From: Candidatus Gastranaerophilales bacterium
GTDB taxonomy: Bacteria > Cyanobacteriota > Vampirovibrionia > Gastranaerophilales > Gastranaerophilaceae
Assembly: GCA_944324865.1 (NCBI GenBank)
Contig: CALUXW010000005.1
Span: forward strand, 16,509-80,508
Direction of reading: 5' to 3'
Length of the DNA: 64,000 bases
The notes under the pieces are model-generated. The model had not been told where the DNA came from. It saw only the letters and a program-made list of their open reading frames with translations, and ran no database searches. Shown here in pieces: positions 37,194 through 46,897 of this stretch; position 1 is the first letter of the stretch; the number at the start of each line of letters is the position of its first letter. A program made the position numbers and the translations under genes.

Positions 37194-39760
37194 TAATCTT
37201 CCCCTCCTAAAAGCAGTTGCCATTCCTTGAGGCCTTTCATATCATATTCATTCCCGGTTAATTCATCTATAAACGATGCTAACATCTTTTCTGTTTCGTT
37301 TATTTCTGTATCTAAATCAGTTAATGTTGTAGAATATTTTTCAGATAATTTCTGAATTTTATTTGATAACTCTGTTATAACCCCTATTGGCAAAGAATTT
37401 ATTCCGTCAGTTATTGGTTTTATCCATTTTAACTTTAATAAATCATACACTTGTTCATCTAATAAATTTTCAATAGTTGTCTTTGTTTTGTCATGCAATA
37501 AGTCAGAATCTTTTTTAATTTCAGCTTTTAAAGTCTTTTCTTTAGCAAGCAGTTCATTTACTTTTAATATGATTAACTCAAATTCAGAAGCATCTTTTTT
37601 ATCTATATCTTTCGCCATTTTCTTTACTTCTGCAGCAACAAAAGCTGTGCCATCTTCATTTATTGCCTCTGAATCTTTGTCATCTTCTGAAATAGAATCT
37701 AAACATTCCGCATACTGTTCGATAATTTCAGATAGTAGCTCTTCTTTTTCTTTGAGTTTTTTTGTATCATCTTTTAATAAGGTTTGTTGTACCAATTCAA
37801 ACGGAATAATATGCCCTTTCCATCCTACTTGTACTTCAACCTCTTTATTATTTTTCTTTTTTGTTTCCATCAAAGGATCAACTTGTTTTGAAGCTTCAAA
37901 GCCCTCTGTATTTAGAATTTCCAAATCAACTGCAATTTTAGTTGTCCAAGCATCATCTAATAGCTGATATGCTTCGTATTTATTTATAAGGTCAGGGTAT
38001 TTTAAACGTTTTTGAATTTCAAAATTTATAATTTCTTCTTCCATTGCTACATTAATATTTGACATATTATTTATAAGTTCTTGTTCTAAGTATTTGTCAA
38101 AACCGGAGAATGACAAATTATATTCAGTAATAAATTTGTTTACATCAGTATTGTTTTTAATAGCATCTTTTATGTTATCAACAGCCATTTCATAATATTC
38201 TTCATTGATATTTTTAAAAAGTGTAGACATTAATGACGGATAAGCATCCCAGTATTTTTGTAATTCTAATACTTCAGACTTCGGGATACCTCCAAACATA
38301 GAAGCATAAATATCCCAACTTTCTGATTTTTCAGAAGAATCAACATACCTAGGTATATTTAAGTTATACTCGTTATCCTGGATTTCTTGTTTTGAAACAA
38401 GCTTTGAAAATTTTGGAATGGCTGCTCTGCCAACAACAGCATCAACAATTTTCTTAATATCACATGCACGAAGTTTGTTGTTTTTACCTTCTTTTATATA
38501 ACCCTTTGATGCATCTACAATTAAAACATCATTGTCCTTTCGTTTTTGCTGAAGAATCATAATAATTGTTGGAATACCAGTTCCAAAGAAAATATTAGGA
38601 GGCAAACCAATAATTGCAACTATATTATTTTGCTCTATAAGATTTTTTCTTATAGTTAATTCCTCACCACCGCGGAACAATACTCCATGAGGCAAAACAA
38701 TTGTCATAATGCCATCAGGTTTAAGGTGATATAAATCATGAAGCAAAAACGCATAATCAGCTTTTGTCTTTGGTGCTATACCATATCTTGTATATCTTGG
38801 ATCATTATCCTTGTTTGCGGGATCCCAATTTTGCGAATATGGGGGATTGGATACAACAGCATCAACATACAATGGAATATATGTACCGGCAGGGTCATTT
38901 TCTTCAAAATATGGCCAATCTTCTTCTAAGGTATCGCCATTGCGAGTTACAATATTATCCGGTGAAATATTCCTCATCACCAAATTCATACGAGTTAAGT
39001 TATAAGTGTTTTGTTTTAACTCTTGTGCGTAGTATTTTATTGCATCTTGATTATTGTTATATTTTGCTATTGAACGACCTATATTAATAAGCAAAGAACC
39101 GGAACCACTTGTAGGGTCATATATTTGTATTTCTTCTTTATTTCTCAAATGGTTTGCGATAATTTCACTCATTAGTAAAGAAACTTCATGAGGCGTGTAA
39201 AATTCCCCAGCTTTTTTTCCAGCATTGGCTGCAAAATTACTAATCAAATATTCATATATAAAACCAAGAACATCATAGCTTTGTTTACCGCTCATAGGGA
39301 TATCCTTGATTAGGTATAATAAATCGCTAATAGCTTTAGTTTGTGAAGCTGCACTATCTCCTAATTTACTTAACCCAGTTTCAAGAGTATTAAAAATTCC
39401 GTCAAATACTTTTTTATGATTATCATTAATTAATCTACTGAATGCAGAAAGAGCATCCCTGACATTTGATACATCAAAATCTTTTCCCATTTCAAGCCAA
39501 GTTGAAAACAAATCGTTGTAGGATATAAAATAACCAATGTTAGTACGAATATGCTCAGTTAGGTCACCATCTTCTTTTAATAGCGTTCTTATCTCATCGT
39601 CAGTAGCACCTTGACTTTTTAAAAAATCCAATTCTTTGTCAGACAAATACTTATAAAAAATAAAGCCTAAAATATAATCTTTATATTCATTTGCTTCAAT
39701 TTTAGAACGCATTTTATTTGCTGATTCCCAAATTCTTGCAGCTAATTCTTGCTTATTCAA
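37193..39760 (-). CDS. hsdM: Type I restriction enzyme, methyltransferase subunit (HsdM)
   Basis: This 855-residue N6-adenine methyltransferase has an N-terminal helical domain with FKYLSDK-like motifs, SAM-binding motif I (YDPTSGSGSLL, 214-224) and catalytic NPPY (305-308). From about residue 500 it carries a long acidic, coiled-coil C-terminal extension rich in Lys and Glu, longer than the roughly 500-residue classical HsdM. The start is TTG at 39760, supported by AGAGGG seven bases upstream and by the family N-terminus NKQELAARIWESA. It is the first gene of the operon and divergent from the DUF4365-like gene at 39886. Confidence 0.96.
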   Translation of the reverse strand: MNKQELAARIWESANKMRSKIEANEYKDYILGFIFYKYLSDKELDFLKSQGATDDEIRTLLKEDGDLTEHIRTNIGYFISYNDLFSTWLEMGKDFDVSNVRDALSAFSRLINDNHKKVFDGIFNTLETGLSKLGDSAASQTKAISDLLYLIKDIPMSGKQSYDVLGFIYEYLISNFAANAGKKAGEFYTPHEVSLLMSEIIANHLRNKEEIQIYDPTSGSGSLLINIGRSIAKYNNNQDAIKYYAQELKQNTYNLTRMNLVMRNISPDNIVTRNGDTLEEDWPYFEENDPAGTYIPLYVDAVVSNPPYSQNWDPANKDNDPRYTRYGIAPKTKADYAFLLHDLYHLKPDGIMTIVLPHGVLFRGGEELTIRKNLIEQNNIVAIIGLPPNIFFGTGIPTIIMILQQKRKDNDVLIVDASKGYIKEGKNNKLRACDIKKIVDAVVGRAAIPKFSKLVSKQEIQDNEYNLNIPRYVDSSEKSESWDIYASMFGGIPKSEVLELQKYWDAYPSLMSTLFKNINEEYYEMAVDNIKDAIKNNTDVNKFITEYNLSFSGFDKYLEQELINNMSNINVAMEEEIINFEIQKRLKYPDLINKYEAYQLLDDAWTTKIAVDLEILNTEGFEASKQVDPLMETKKKNNKEVEVQVGWKGHIIPFELVQQTLLKDDTKKLKEKEELLSEIIEQYAECLDSISEDDKDSEAINEDGTAFVAAEVKKMAKDIDKKDASEFELIILKVNELLAKEKTLKAEIKKDSDLLHDKTKTTIENLLDEQVYDLLKLKWIKPITDGINSLPIGVITELSNKIQKLSEKYSTTLTDLDTEINETEKMLASFIDELTGNEYDMKGLKEWQLLLGGED

Positions 39761-39885
39761 AATCTAACCCTCTCTCCCTCATATCCCTAAAATTATAGTA
39801 CCATAGAAGTTTTTATCTTGCATGTTTATTAATTATTGTAATAGTAAGGCAAAATAGTCTAAGATGTTTGTAATATAATTTCCTT

Positions 39886-40992
39886 ATGACACGCAGAACT
39901 AAAAATACAATAACAGAGAAAAAGGGAATCAACGTAGTTAAAACACTAGTGGAAGATAATGGATCAATATTTCGCGAAATATCAACCGTAGATGATCTTG
40001 GGCATGATGCGAATATAGAGTTTTGTGAGTTGCATAATGATGAATATAGACCTTCGGGCATTGAAATAAAAGTTCAAATAAAATCAGGAGAGTCGTATTT
40101 TAATACAAATCAAGCTTTTATCAAAGGAGACAAAAATCATTTTGAATACTGGAAAAAACATATATTGCCTACAATTGGAATTGTTTATAATCCTAAAACA
40201 AGAATATTATATTGGGTTAATATCTCTGAATACATAGAACAACAAGAAGAATTTAATACTTATAATATACCTTGTAATAAAATCTTAAACGAAACAAATT
40301 TTAAAAATTTTGTAAATGAATGTTCAAATTATTGTAGAAATAATAAAAATAGAATTGATTCAGAAATGAGATTGGATACTTTATATTCTGAAAACTCAGA
40401 AGATGCTTGTAGTGCTTTAAAAACTCTATTCTTGTATTATAGAGATTCTCAATTATTCTGGAATACAATAATATCGTATTTAGCAATTTGCAAAGATAGA
40501 TTTGTTCTAAAAATGATAGTTTATTATTTATCTATAGCAATAGGGCATCAGGGAGATGTATTTTGGCATAAAGATAATGAAATAAAGCAATCTATTAAAA
40601 GATGGCTAACAAAAAAATTTAACGATATTGTCGATGAAAATATATTATACAAGATATTATCTGTAATAAATGAAGATGAAGGAATAGATAGAGGAACTAT
40701 AGGTAACTATATTATTCTTTTTATAAAAGAGATAAAAAACAAAAAAGAACTTCTTATTAAAGTATTTGAAAATACACAGTATGAATTTTACATTAGAGAT
40801 ATTGCATTAATGTATTATTTAAGTGAATGTTCTTCAGATAAAGCATTAAACTGGCTACAACAAAATCTTAATTGGTTAAATAATGAACAATTACCAATAA
40901 ACTTAAATATAAAAAAATACCCTGAATTTAAACAACAATTTGAACTTTATAAAGATTGTATCGAAAAGTATGATGGCATATTTGTATACTAA
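39886..40992 (+). CDS. DUF4365-like nuclease-fold protein
   Basis: This 368-residue protein has an N-terminal domain (residues 10-130) that matches the DUF4365 plan of the PD-(D/E)xK superfamily: FREISTVDDLGHDANIEF, then GIEIKVQIKSG with E60-x-K62 and K66, and FEYWKKHILPTIGIVY. The C-terminal 200 residues are helical and unassigned. TATAAT at 39874-39879 ends six bases before the ATG without a Shine-Dalgarno sequence, so the mRNA is probably leaderless. It is divergent from hsdM and probably an antiphage nuclease or sensor. The next 207 bases to the HNH gene are AT-rich with no gene seen. Confidence 0.8.
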   Translation: MTRRTKNTITEKKGINVVKTLVEDNGSIFREISTVDDLGHDANIEFCELHNDEYRPSGIEIKVQIKSGESYFNTNQAFIKGDKNHFEYWKKHILPTIGIVYNPKTRILYWVNISEYIEQQEEFNTYNIPCNKILNETNFKNFVNECSNYCRNNKNRIDSEMRLDTLYSENSEDACSALKTLFLYYRDSQLFWNTIISYLAICKDRFVLKMIVYYLSIAIGHQGDVFWHKDNEIKQSIKRWLTKKFNDIVDENILYKILSVINEDEGIDRGTIGNYIILFIKEIKNKKELLIKVFENTQYEFYIRDIALMYYLSECSSDKALNWLQQNLNWLNNEQLPINLNIKKYPEFKQQFELYKDCIEKYDGIFVY

Positions 40993-41199
40993 TACTATTC
41001 TAAAATCTAATTCCAATCATTCTTCGTGTTTTCATCAAAAGATACAAATAGTATTATTTATTTGATTAAAGAAACAAATAATAGTGCAAAATTGTTATAA
41101 TTAATGCCACAAATATATCTCAATATTTTCCATCTTTATTTGTTTGCTCTATAACTATGTAATGGATGGTAATATAATTATTATAAAATTATAAAAACT

Positions 41200-41760
41200 T
41201 TATTCATGCTTATCAAAAAATAAATCACAAAGTTCCTCCAGCTCCATATAAAGAGATTTAGGAATACTTGCATTTTCATCAATATTATTTATTTTTTCAT
41301 AAAGTACCATAGCTTGATGGATTTCTTTGATAGGTCTAGATTGGAACTGAAAAACATTGGCCATATACACACCTAAATTAGTTTTTGGAACTATATTCCC
41401 GTTTTCATCTCTACTTAAGTGCTCATCAAACTCTTCTGATGTCGGATCAATAAAACCACAATCTCCATTATGACATACCAATGGATCTTCTGTAGGCCAT
41501 TTCCCGCCTTTTTTACGATTACAGGTAAAACAAGAAAAAACAAGATTGTTATAATCGTTAATTCTAGTTTTTGAATATTTTTTAGGTACAAAATGATCAG
41601 GCTCAAACATAGCTCTTGATATTTTATAATACTTCCCACAATATCCACATATGCCTTGAAAATCTTCTTTTAATTCTGGATAGTATTCTCTATAATTGTT
41701 TTTTTCTTCTATGTTAGATCTTCTTCTTATTTTTTTACTTCCATGAACTCTATTATTCAT
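41200..41760 (-). CDS. HNH endonuclease
   Basis: This 186-residue HNH nuclease has zinc Cys pairs C38-x2-C41 and C77-x2-C80, the catalytic D55-H56 in EPDHFVPKK and N71/N72 before the second Cys pair. It is the last gene of a four-gene leftward operon (methylase, GHKL kinase, receiver, HNH). Its ATG lies one base after the receiver stop with AAGGA upstream, so it is coupled. It is the likely effector of the system. A basic N-terminus (KKIRRRS) may bind DNA. The 3' end lies in AT-rich DNA with no clear terminator. Confidence 0.9.
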   Translation of the reverse strand: MNNRVHGSKKIRRRSNIEEKNNYREYYPELKEDFQGICGYCGKYYKISRAMFEPDHFVPKKYSKTRINDYNNLVFSCFTCNRKKGGKWPTEDPLVCHNGDCGFIDPTSEEFDEHLSRDENGNIVPKTNLGVYMANVFQFQSRPIKEIHQAMVLYEKINNIDENASIPKSLYMELEELCDLFFDKHE

Positions 41761-41761
41761 T

Positions 41762-42388
41762 TTAGCATTCCTTTTTTATAATTTTATCTAGTTTTTCAAT
41801 TAAAGAATTTATTTTTATAGACATTTGTGAAGTTAATAATTCTGTTGGAATAATATCAATTTCTCCATATGCTTTTAAAAGATTGTATAACTGGCATAAA
41901 TTTTCTTCTTCATCAGTGGTAATATCAGTTTCTTGTTTTTTCTGATATAGAACTGTAAATTCTTGTTTGCGTTGTTCCAATCTTTTTTTAAATGTTCTAC
42001 AAGCTTGAGCCAATGAATTGCCAAATTCGGTATATTTTAAATCTTCTCCTGGCAAGTCATCTCGATCTTTTATTAATAATTCAATAACCAAATCTTCTGC
42101 GATGGAATCATTTTTAAAACTAGTAACAATTACACATGGTAAATCTGGAATTTTTTTATTGAAAAAGGTAATAACATCCGTTCCAACAAAATCATATTTA
42201 TTTACCAATTTATGATCAACCAAAAGGCATTGTACTTGATTATGTATAACCCAATCTAATATATCATTTAAGGTAGTACAATTTTCAATAGGTATCAAAT
42301 TTACAAAGTCTTCCAGATTTTCTTTTAAGTCTTTGTAATCAGTATTATCATCTAAATATCCTACAATATACTCTTCCTGATTAGTCAT
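41762..42388 (-). CDS. Response-regulator-like receiver protein
   Basis: About 208 residues. The N-terminal receiver domain has all key acidic and basic sites: D13-D14 (GYLDDNT), phospho-acceptor D58 (LLVDHKL), T89-S90 (VIVTS) and K107 (LLIKDR). Instead of a DNA-binding domain it ends in a charged helical region (about 115-208), so the output is likely protein interaction. The ATG at 42388 overlaps the kinase stop (ATGACTAA), with AAGGGG upstream. It is expected to receive phosphate from the GHKL protein encoded just before and to control the HNH nuclease or methylase; this is inference. Confidence 0.82.
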   Translation of the reverse strand: MTNQEEYIVGYLDDNTDYKDLKENLEDFVNLIPIENCTTLNDILDWVIHNQVQCLLVDHKLVNKYDFVGTDVITFFNKKIPDLPCVIVTSFKNDSIAEDLVIELLIKDRDDLPGEDLKYTEFGNSLAQACRTFKKRLEQRKQEFTVLYQKKQETDITTDEEENLCQLYNLLKAYGEIDIIPTELLTSQMSIKINSLIEKLDKIIKKEC

Positions 42389-44666
42389 GCTTAACATCCC
42401 CTTCTAATTTTATTAACGCAAAAAATCCATCTTTAGCTATAATGTTCCCCGATAAATCTATTGCCCCATTATATTCATTGATGGTTTTATTAATTATCCA
42501 CATTCCCATACCTGTTCCGATAAGTTCTCCTTGTGAGTTCCTGGAACTTGTTTCTAGTGCTTCTAATATCAAGTTAGGATCTTGTTTATATTTAGAGTCT
42601 AAGCCTTTACCATTATCAGAATAGTCTAAACTAATGGAATTTTCTTGTGATTTTATTTTTATATAAATTTCAGGTTTATTTACTCTTGCATTTTCAAAAC
42701 TTTTTATACTGTTAGCAATTAGGTTACCTATGATGCTTTCTATATCATATAAAAAACATTTAAATTTAATATCTTCTATTTCAGCAATTATATTTATATG
42801 TTTAGTTTGTAAAACAGTTTCCCATGATTCTAATATATTACCTAAAGAAAGTTTTAAAGGTATAAATTTCCTTTCTCTTTTGTCTTTTTTTACCATATCT
42901 ATTGTTACTTTAAACCAAGAATTAAGTGAATTTTGTATTGACAATGCTTCATTAATCTGTTCGGAAATATGTTCTATTGGTTTATTTTTATCAATAGCAT
43001 TTCTTATTGTTATAATTTTTGTTCTCAATCTACTGGTTGCTTCTTTTATTTCATGAACATAAGTATTTGTAACTATTCCAGTGGTAGCTAATGCCCTTAG
43101 CATATGGTTTTCTTCTTCTAGTATTTTAATTTTATCATTTTTATTATCTATTACTCTTCCTGCTATTTCAGCATCAACTTTCGGCTTATTACTATTTTCA
43201 TCAGCATCAACAGAAGTTGAAGGGTTGTTTATAGGATTCTTTGATTTTTTGTTTTTTGCTTGCTTGGCTTTATTTTTTATTTCATTTTCATATAATTCAT
43301 CATAATGAGAATCGTCATAATATTTTTTTAGGATGCGAGCTACATATTGTCTATCACGTTCCATTTCTCGTATTATATATATTAAAAAATCTCTCAAGAG
43401 TTTAAACTCTTTTGTTTCAACAATCCCTTCTCTGTTGGATTGGTCTGGAAGATTTATATTTAATCTTGATATATGAACAGATCCCAACATTTGATCTGAA
43501 TTGACACGCCAGGAACCAGTTGGATGAGATGGTGCAGCTGGAGACTTTCTATAACGATTGGAAAGTAATAGCCAATCAAAAGCTGTAGTATTTGGTTCAC
43601 CATAAGGACGTACTCTAAAATTATCTCTATATATCTTGATGCCACCAAAAGTACCTATAGTACTCTTTCGACCAGTTATATCTTTATAGTAATATATTTC
43701 TTTATCTTGTTTCGACATTGATAATTTAGAAAAATAAAAACAACCATAAAAAGGTCCGATGTTGGCTATATTTAATCCAGAAATGGCTTCATTTATTTGA
43801 ATATTTTTTTCTATAGGTTTTCCTAAAAAATATTTTTTGTCATCATTAGTAAATGCTGTTTGTTGTATTATTTCATCCAATTTTAAGCCAAAATCAAATT
43901 CTTCTCTAAATATTTTTATGTTTACGTTCCCATTTTCATTTACTTTAAAATCTATTTTATAATCATGAGAATATAAACCATCATTAACAACGATCTGAGC
44001 ATCTTCTAAATTGCTCTCTTCTGAAAATACATATATTTTAAATATATTTTCCATTTCAGGAGGTATTAATGTTGATAGTCCATTTTTTATTTGTGTAATT
44101 AATGTTTCATCCCATTCATCGTGTAAAAATGATAATTTAAATATTGTTCCACTTGTTACGAAGTGTTTTTTTACAAGATCCTTTAAATTATTATTTTTTA
44201 TTTCTGATATAAATTGATCAAAGCTTCTTTTGCTATCATATATCTCTGCTCCAACTTCTGTTATTTTTTTCCCAATGTTGAAATCTCTCCAATCCACATA
44301 CCATTCTATAGAAGAAGCTGAAGTTTTTGATATCATATTACAAATATCACCAATACGATCTAGGGCAAATCTTCCAATCCCTTTTGCTCCAGTTTGTATT
44401 CTACCAGATTTTAATTGGTAATCATTTTTTTTAGAAGAATATCCTATCGTCATCCAGTTGGAAATGATAGCATCATTATCCATGCCATAACCATTATCCA
44501 TTATATAAAATGTATTAGATGTTTTTTCGTAATATAACACGCAAATATTTGCATCTGCATCATAGGCATTTTTTACAAGTTCTAAAATAGCACCGTCTAT
44601 TTTTGCAACATTTTCTCTACCAATTAGCCTTGCGGTGTAAGCATCTACGTTAAAAGGAATTTTCAT
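42381..44666 (-). CDS. Dual GHKL ATPase: MORC/Hsp90-like N-terminus and histidine-kinase C-terminus
   Basis: This protein of about 761 residues has two GHKL ATP-binding domains. The first is MORC/MutL/Hsp90-like: ELVKNAYDAD (29-38), DNGYGM (57-62) and the lid GAKGIGRFA (93-101). The second is histidine-kinase-like: coiled coil LEEENHMLRAL, an H-box-like TYVHEIKEATSRL with His near 539, NLIANSIKSF near 646, DNGKGLD, and GTGMGMWI near 717. The start was set at ATG 44666 (MKIPFNVDAY), seven bases after GGAGG and overlapping the methylase stop. MORC-type ATPases are known in restriction-linked operons. It likely couples DNA or phage sensing to phosphorylation of the receiver. Confidence 0.85.
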   Translation of the reverse strand: MKIPFNVDAYTARLIGRENVAKIDGAILELVKNAYDADANICVLYYEKTSNTFYIMDNGYGMDNDAIISNWMTIGYSSKKNDYQLKSGRIQTGAKGIGRFALDRIGDICNMISKTSASSIEWYVDWRDFNIGKKITEVGAEIYDSKRSFDQFISEIKNNNLKDLVKKHFVTSGTIFKLSFLHDEWDETLITQIKNGLSTLIPPEMENIFKIYVFSEESNLEDAQIVVNDGLYSHDYKIDFKVNENGNVNIKIFREEFDFGLKLDEIIQQTAFTNDDKKYFLGKPIEKNIQINEAISGLNIANIGPFYGCFYFSKLSMSKQDKEIYYYKDITGRKSTIGTFGGIKIYRDNFRVRPYGEPNTTAFDWLLLSNRYRKSPAAPSHPTGSWRVNSDQMLGSVHISRLNINLPDQSNREGIVETKEFKLLRDFLIYIIREMERDRQYVARILKKYYDDSHYDELYENEIKNKAKQAKNKKSKNPINNPSTSVDADENSNKPKVDAEIAGRVIDNKNDKIKILEEENHMLRALATTGIVTNTYVHEIKEATSRLRTKIITIRNAIDKNKPIEHISEQINEALSIQNSLNSWFKVTIDMVKKDKRERKFIPLKLSLGNILESWETVLQTKHINIIAEIEDIKFKCFLYDIESIIGNLIANSIKSFENARVNKPEIYIKIKSQENSISLDYSDNGKGLDSKYKQDPNLILEALETSSRNSQGELIGTGMGMWIINKTINEYNGAIDLSGNIIAKDGFFALIKLEGDVKHD

Positions 44667-46075
44667 AACATTTCCTCCATGCAAAATTCATAATTATTTA
44701 CATCTTTCGCTGTAATTCTTAATGAAGTTCCACTTGCTTGAATTCCAATATTATTCACGTATTCTAAAAAATTTTTGCTTTGCAATATTTCTTGTGCCTT
44801 GCCCAAGGGAGTCCCATTTTTTGAAATAATATATATTCCAGCATATGGAATATCCTCTTTTTTTAATTCATATACTTTTATGCTATCAGTCACAACCGTG
44901 GACATTAATAGTTTTTTCTGATTCAAATGTGCCAAAGCTTGGCTTCTCCCATATTCAAACCATTTTGCGGAAGTATCACTATTTCTCCTATCTAAATCAT
45001 CTTTATATTTGCTTAAGTGTGTTGCAGCATTAGGATAATTTTTATTAAAATCTTCCTCCGAGTATTTTTCAAGTTTATTTTTATTATAAAAATATGGAAA
45101 TATAATATTTTCATTTTTTGAATAAGCTAAGTTTCTTGGACTCTTAGCTGGTTTCAATATTTGTTTTTCAATTTTACTAGTTTGTGGGTTTTCATCTACA
45201 ATAAAAGCTTTGTTTAATAATGTTGCAATGGAAATAGAAGCATGGAATAAGTCTCCAAATCGGATAAAATTTTTATCTTTATTTTCTATTGGAACTTTTG
45301 AAAATATCCATTTCCCGTGCAAATCACTTTTTTTTATTTTTCTTTTTAATCTAGTATCTTTATTTGTATATTCTATAGATTTTTCTTTTATATTCTTTTC
45401 GCAAATTAAAATAGATGTTGCTACTAATGCCTTTTCAAAGACTTTTTCTGTTTTGAAATCTATAATTTTTGATATATGTGGAAGCATATATGTTCTCAGA
45501 TTTTCAGCATAAACATTTTTAAATATGCTTGTAGGTATTAAATAAGCTAGTTTTCCGTTGTCCTCTAAACAATTAATACTCTTTTCTATAAATGCATAAC
45601 AATAATCAAATTTACCTTTTTTGCAGGTTGTAAAATTATTTTTCACATAATTTCTTACTTCTATAGATAAATCCCTATAGTTAAGATAGGGTGGATTTCC
45701 CGCAATAAATTGAAATTTATTGTTAAAAGCATACTTTAAAAAATCAGTTTTTAATATTTTCCATTTAACATTTGAAATATTGTATTTACTTACCAAAATA
45801 TTTAAATTATCAATACACTTTTGGTATCGGTCCTTATCAATTTCAAATCCCCAAATATCTTTTTCTAGACCACTTTTTATAGACTCTAATGGTAATTTTT
45901 GTTCTAAGCAGTCCCGTATGTATCTTTCCACGGCCATGCTTAATACGGCTCCTTCTCCACAAGAATTTTCGAGAAACGGTTTCCCGTATAAATCATGCTT
46001 ATAGCCAATTGCATTAAGCAATGTAGCAACTTTTTCTTCAGGTGTAAAAATTTGACATCTGCTTATATTTTCCAT
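44663..46075 (-). CDS. Eco57I-like N6-adenine DNA methyltransferase
   Basis: This 470-residue methyltransferase has SAM motif I as FLENSCGEGAVL (34-45), an acidic motif II (WGFEIDKDRY), motif III (KTDFLKY) and catalytic NPPY at 127-130 (AGNPPYLNYRD). The rest is a target-recognition region (ARDLAYS-like segment and GIYIISKNG, ASGTSLRITAKD near the end), as in Eco57I/TaqI-class enzymes. There is no nuclease domain of its own. It is the first gene of the operon and its stop overlaps the GHKL gene start (ATGA). A TATAAT lies 12 bases before the ATG. It likely marks self DNA for the system. Confidence 0.9.
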   Translation of the reverse strand: MENISRCQIFTPEEKVATLLNAIGYKHDLYGKPFLENSCGEGAVLSMAVERYIRDCLEQKLPLESIKSGLEKDIWGFEIDKDRYQKCIDNLNILVSKYNISNVKWKILKTDFLKYAFNNKFQFIAGNPPYLNYRDLSIEVRNYVKNNFTTCKKGKFDYCYAFIEKSINCLEDNGKLAYLIPTSIFKNVYAENLRTYMLPHISKIIDFKTEKVFEKALVATSILICEKNIKEKSIEYTNKDTRLKRKIKKSDLHGKWIFSKVPIENKDKNFIRFGDLFHASISIATLLNKAFIVDENPQTSKIEKQILKPAKSPRNLAYSKNENIIFPYFYNKNKLEKYSEEDFNKNYPNAATHLSKYKDDLDRRNSDTSAKWFEYGRSQALAHLNQKKLLMSTVVTDSIKVYELKKEDIPYAGIYIISKNGTPLGKAQEILQSKNFLEYVNNIGIQASGTSLRITAKDVNNYEFCMEEML

Positions 46076-46175
46076 ATGGACCTATTGATTATAATTCTCC
46101 TATAATAGATACTAACACAAACAATCAAAATAAGAAATGTGGTTCAATCTCAGCAAACATGGGTATTAATAACCA

Positions 46176-46715
46176 TTATAAATAAAAATTCCTATAAACT
46201 TCATCGATGTCTTCTTGTTCGATGCCGATGTATTGGAGGGTGATGGAGGGGGAAGAGTGGTTAAAAATCTTTTGTAGCATTACTATATCGTCGTATTGTT
46301 GGTAGAAGTGGTAGCCGAAGGTTTTTCTTAGGGTATGTGTTCCGATTCTGCCTTTAATTCCTACCATTCGGGCGGCTTTGTTTATAATTCGGTAGGCTTG
46401 AGCTCTATCCAATCTATATCCTTTTTGTGTATAAAATAAAGGTCTTTCGTCGGGTTTGTCTTTTACGAATTCTTCAATTTCAACTTTCAAGTTTTCGTTA
46501 ATTGGAAATTTCTTATATTTATTGGTTTTCTTTTCTCGAAGCTCTATATAGTCTTTTCCTTTTACGTCTTTGACGTCGAGTGAGAGGATATCGGCAATTC
46601 TTAGTCCGCTGTTTATTCCAAAGCTGAAAAGCAGAGCATTGCGTGGTTTCTTTGACAAAACTCTTTTAATATTTTGTATATCTTCTATGCTTTTTATCGG
46701 TTCGACGATGTTCAT
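46176..46715 (-). CDS. Small tyrosine recombinase, catalytic domain only
   Basis: This 179-residue recombinase consists of the catalytic domain alone: R39, K62/K63, H127-x-x-R130, H153 and Y162 (LQYIG). The core-binding domain present in Xer proteins is missing. Short recombinases of this kind occur in mobile elements and as DNA invertases. It stands alone beside the methylase operon and may have moved that operon or HipBA. No paired recombination site was recognised. The 237 bases between it and hipB hold no gene but include the hipB promoter region. Confidence 0.88.
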   Translation of the reverse strand: MNIVEPIKSIEDIQNIKRVLSKKPRNALLFSFGINSGLRIADILSLDVKDVKGKDYIELREKKTNKYKKFPINENLKVEIEEFVKDKPDERPLFYTQKGYRLDRAQAYRIINKAARMVGIKGRIGTHTLRKTFGYHFYQQYDDIVMLQKIFNHSSPSITLQYIGIEQEDIDEVYRNFYL

Positions 46716-46897
46716 AAGTTGTCTTCAAGGTTTTGAGCCACAACATTAATGCCCTAAAAGACAGCAAAAATAATGCCTCGCAACAAAATAGAACACAAGC
46801 ACCCACTCTATTTACCCCTCTTCCATTTACCCACAATCTCAAAAAATACAACATATCATTCTAATGTTGTATTTTTACATTTTAAATAACATTTGGG

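Noticed and set aside
37488..37967. 159-codon + frame opposite hsdM
   Set aside because: Ser/Phe-rich antisense shadow of the Lys/Glu-rich hsdM extension, without promoter or ribosome site.
41041..41110. Inverted TTATTTG/CAAATAA sequence as a regulatory hairpin
   Set aside because: Short, AT-only pairs in AT-rich DNA; likely chance.
41200..46075. Assignment of the methylase-kinase-receiver-HNH operon to DISARM or Detocs
   Set aside because: DISARM-specific helicase/DUF1998 and the Detocs DtcA/DtcB/DtcC layout are not seen; no PNP or helicase gene is present.
35961..46715. Phase-variable hsdS inversion by the recombinase at 46176
   Set aside because: Only one hsdS copy is present, no inverted repeats were noticed around it, and the recombinase lies 9 kb away.
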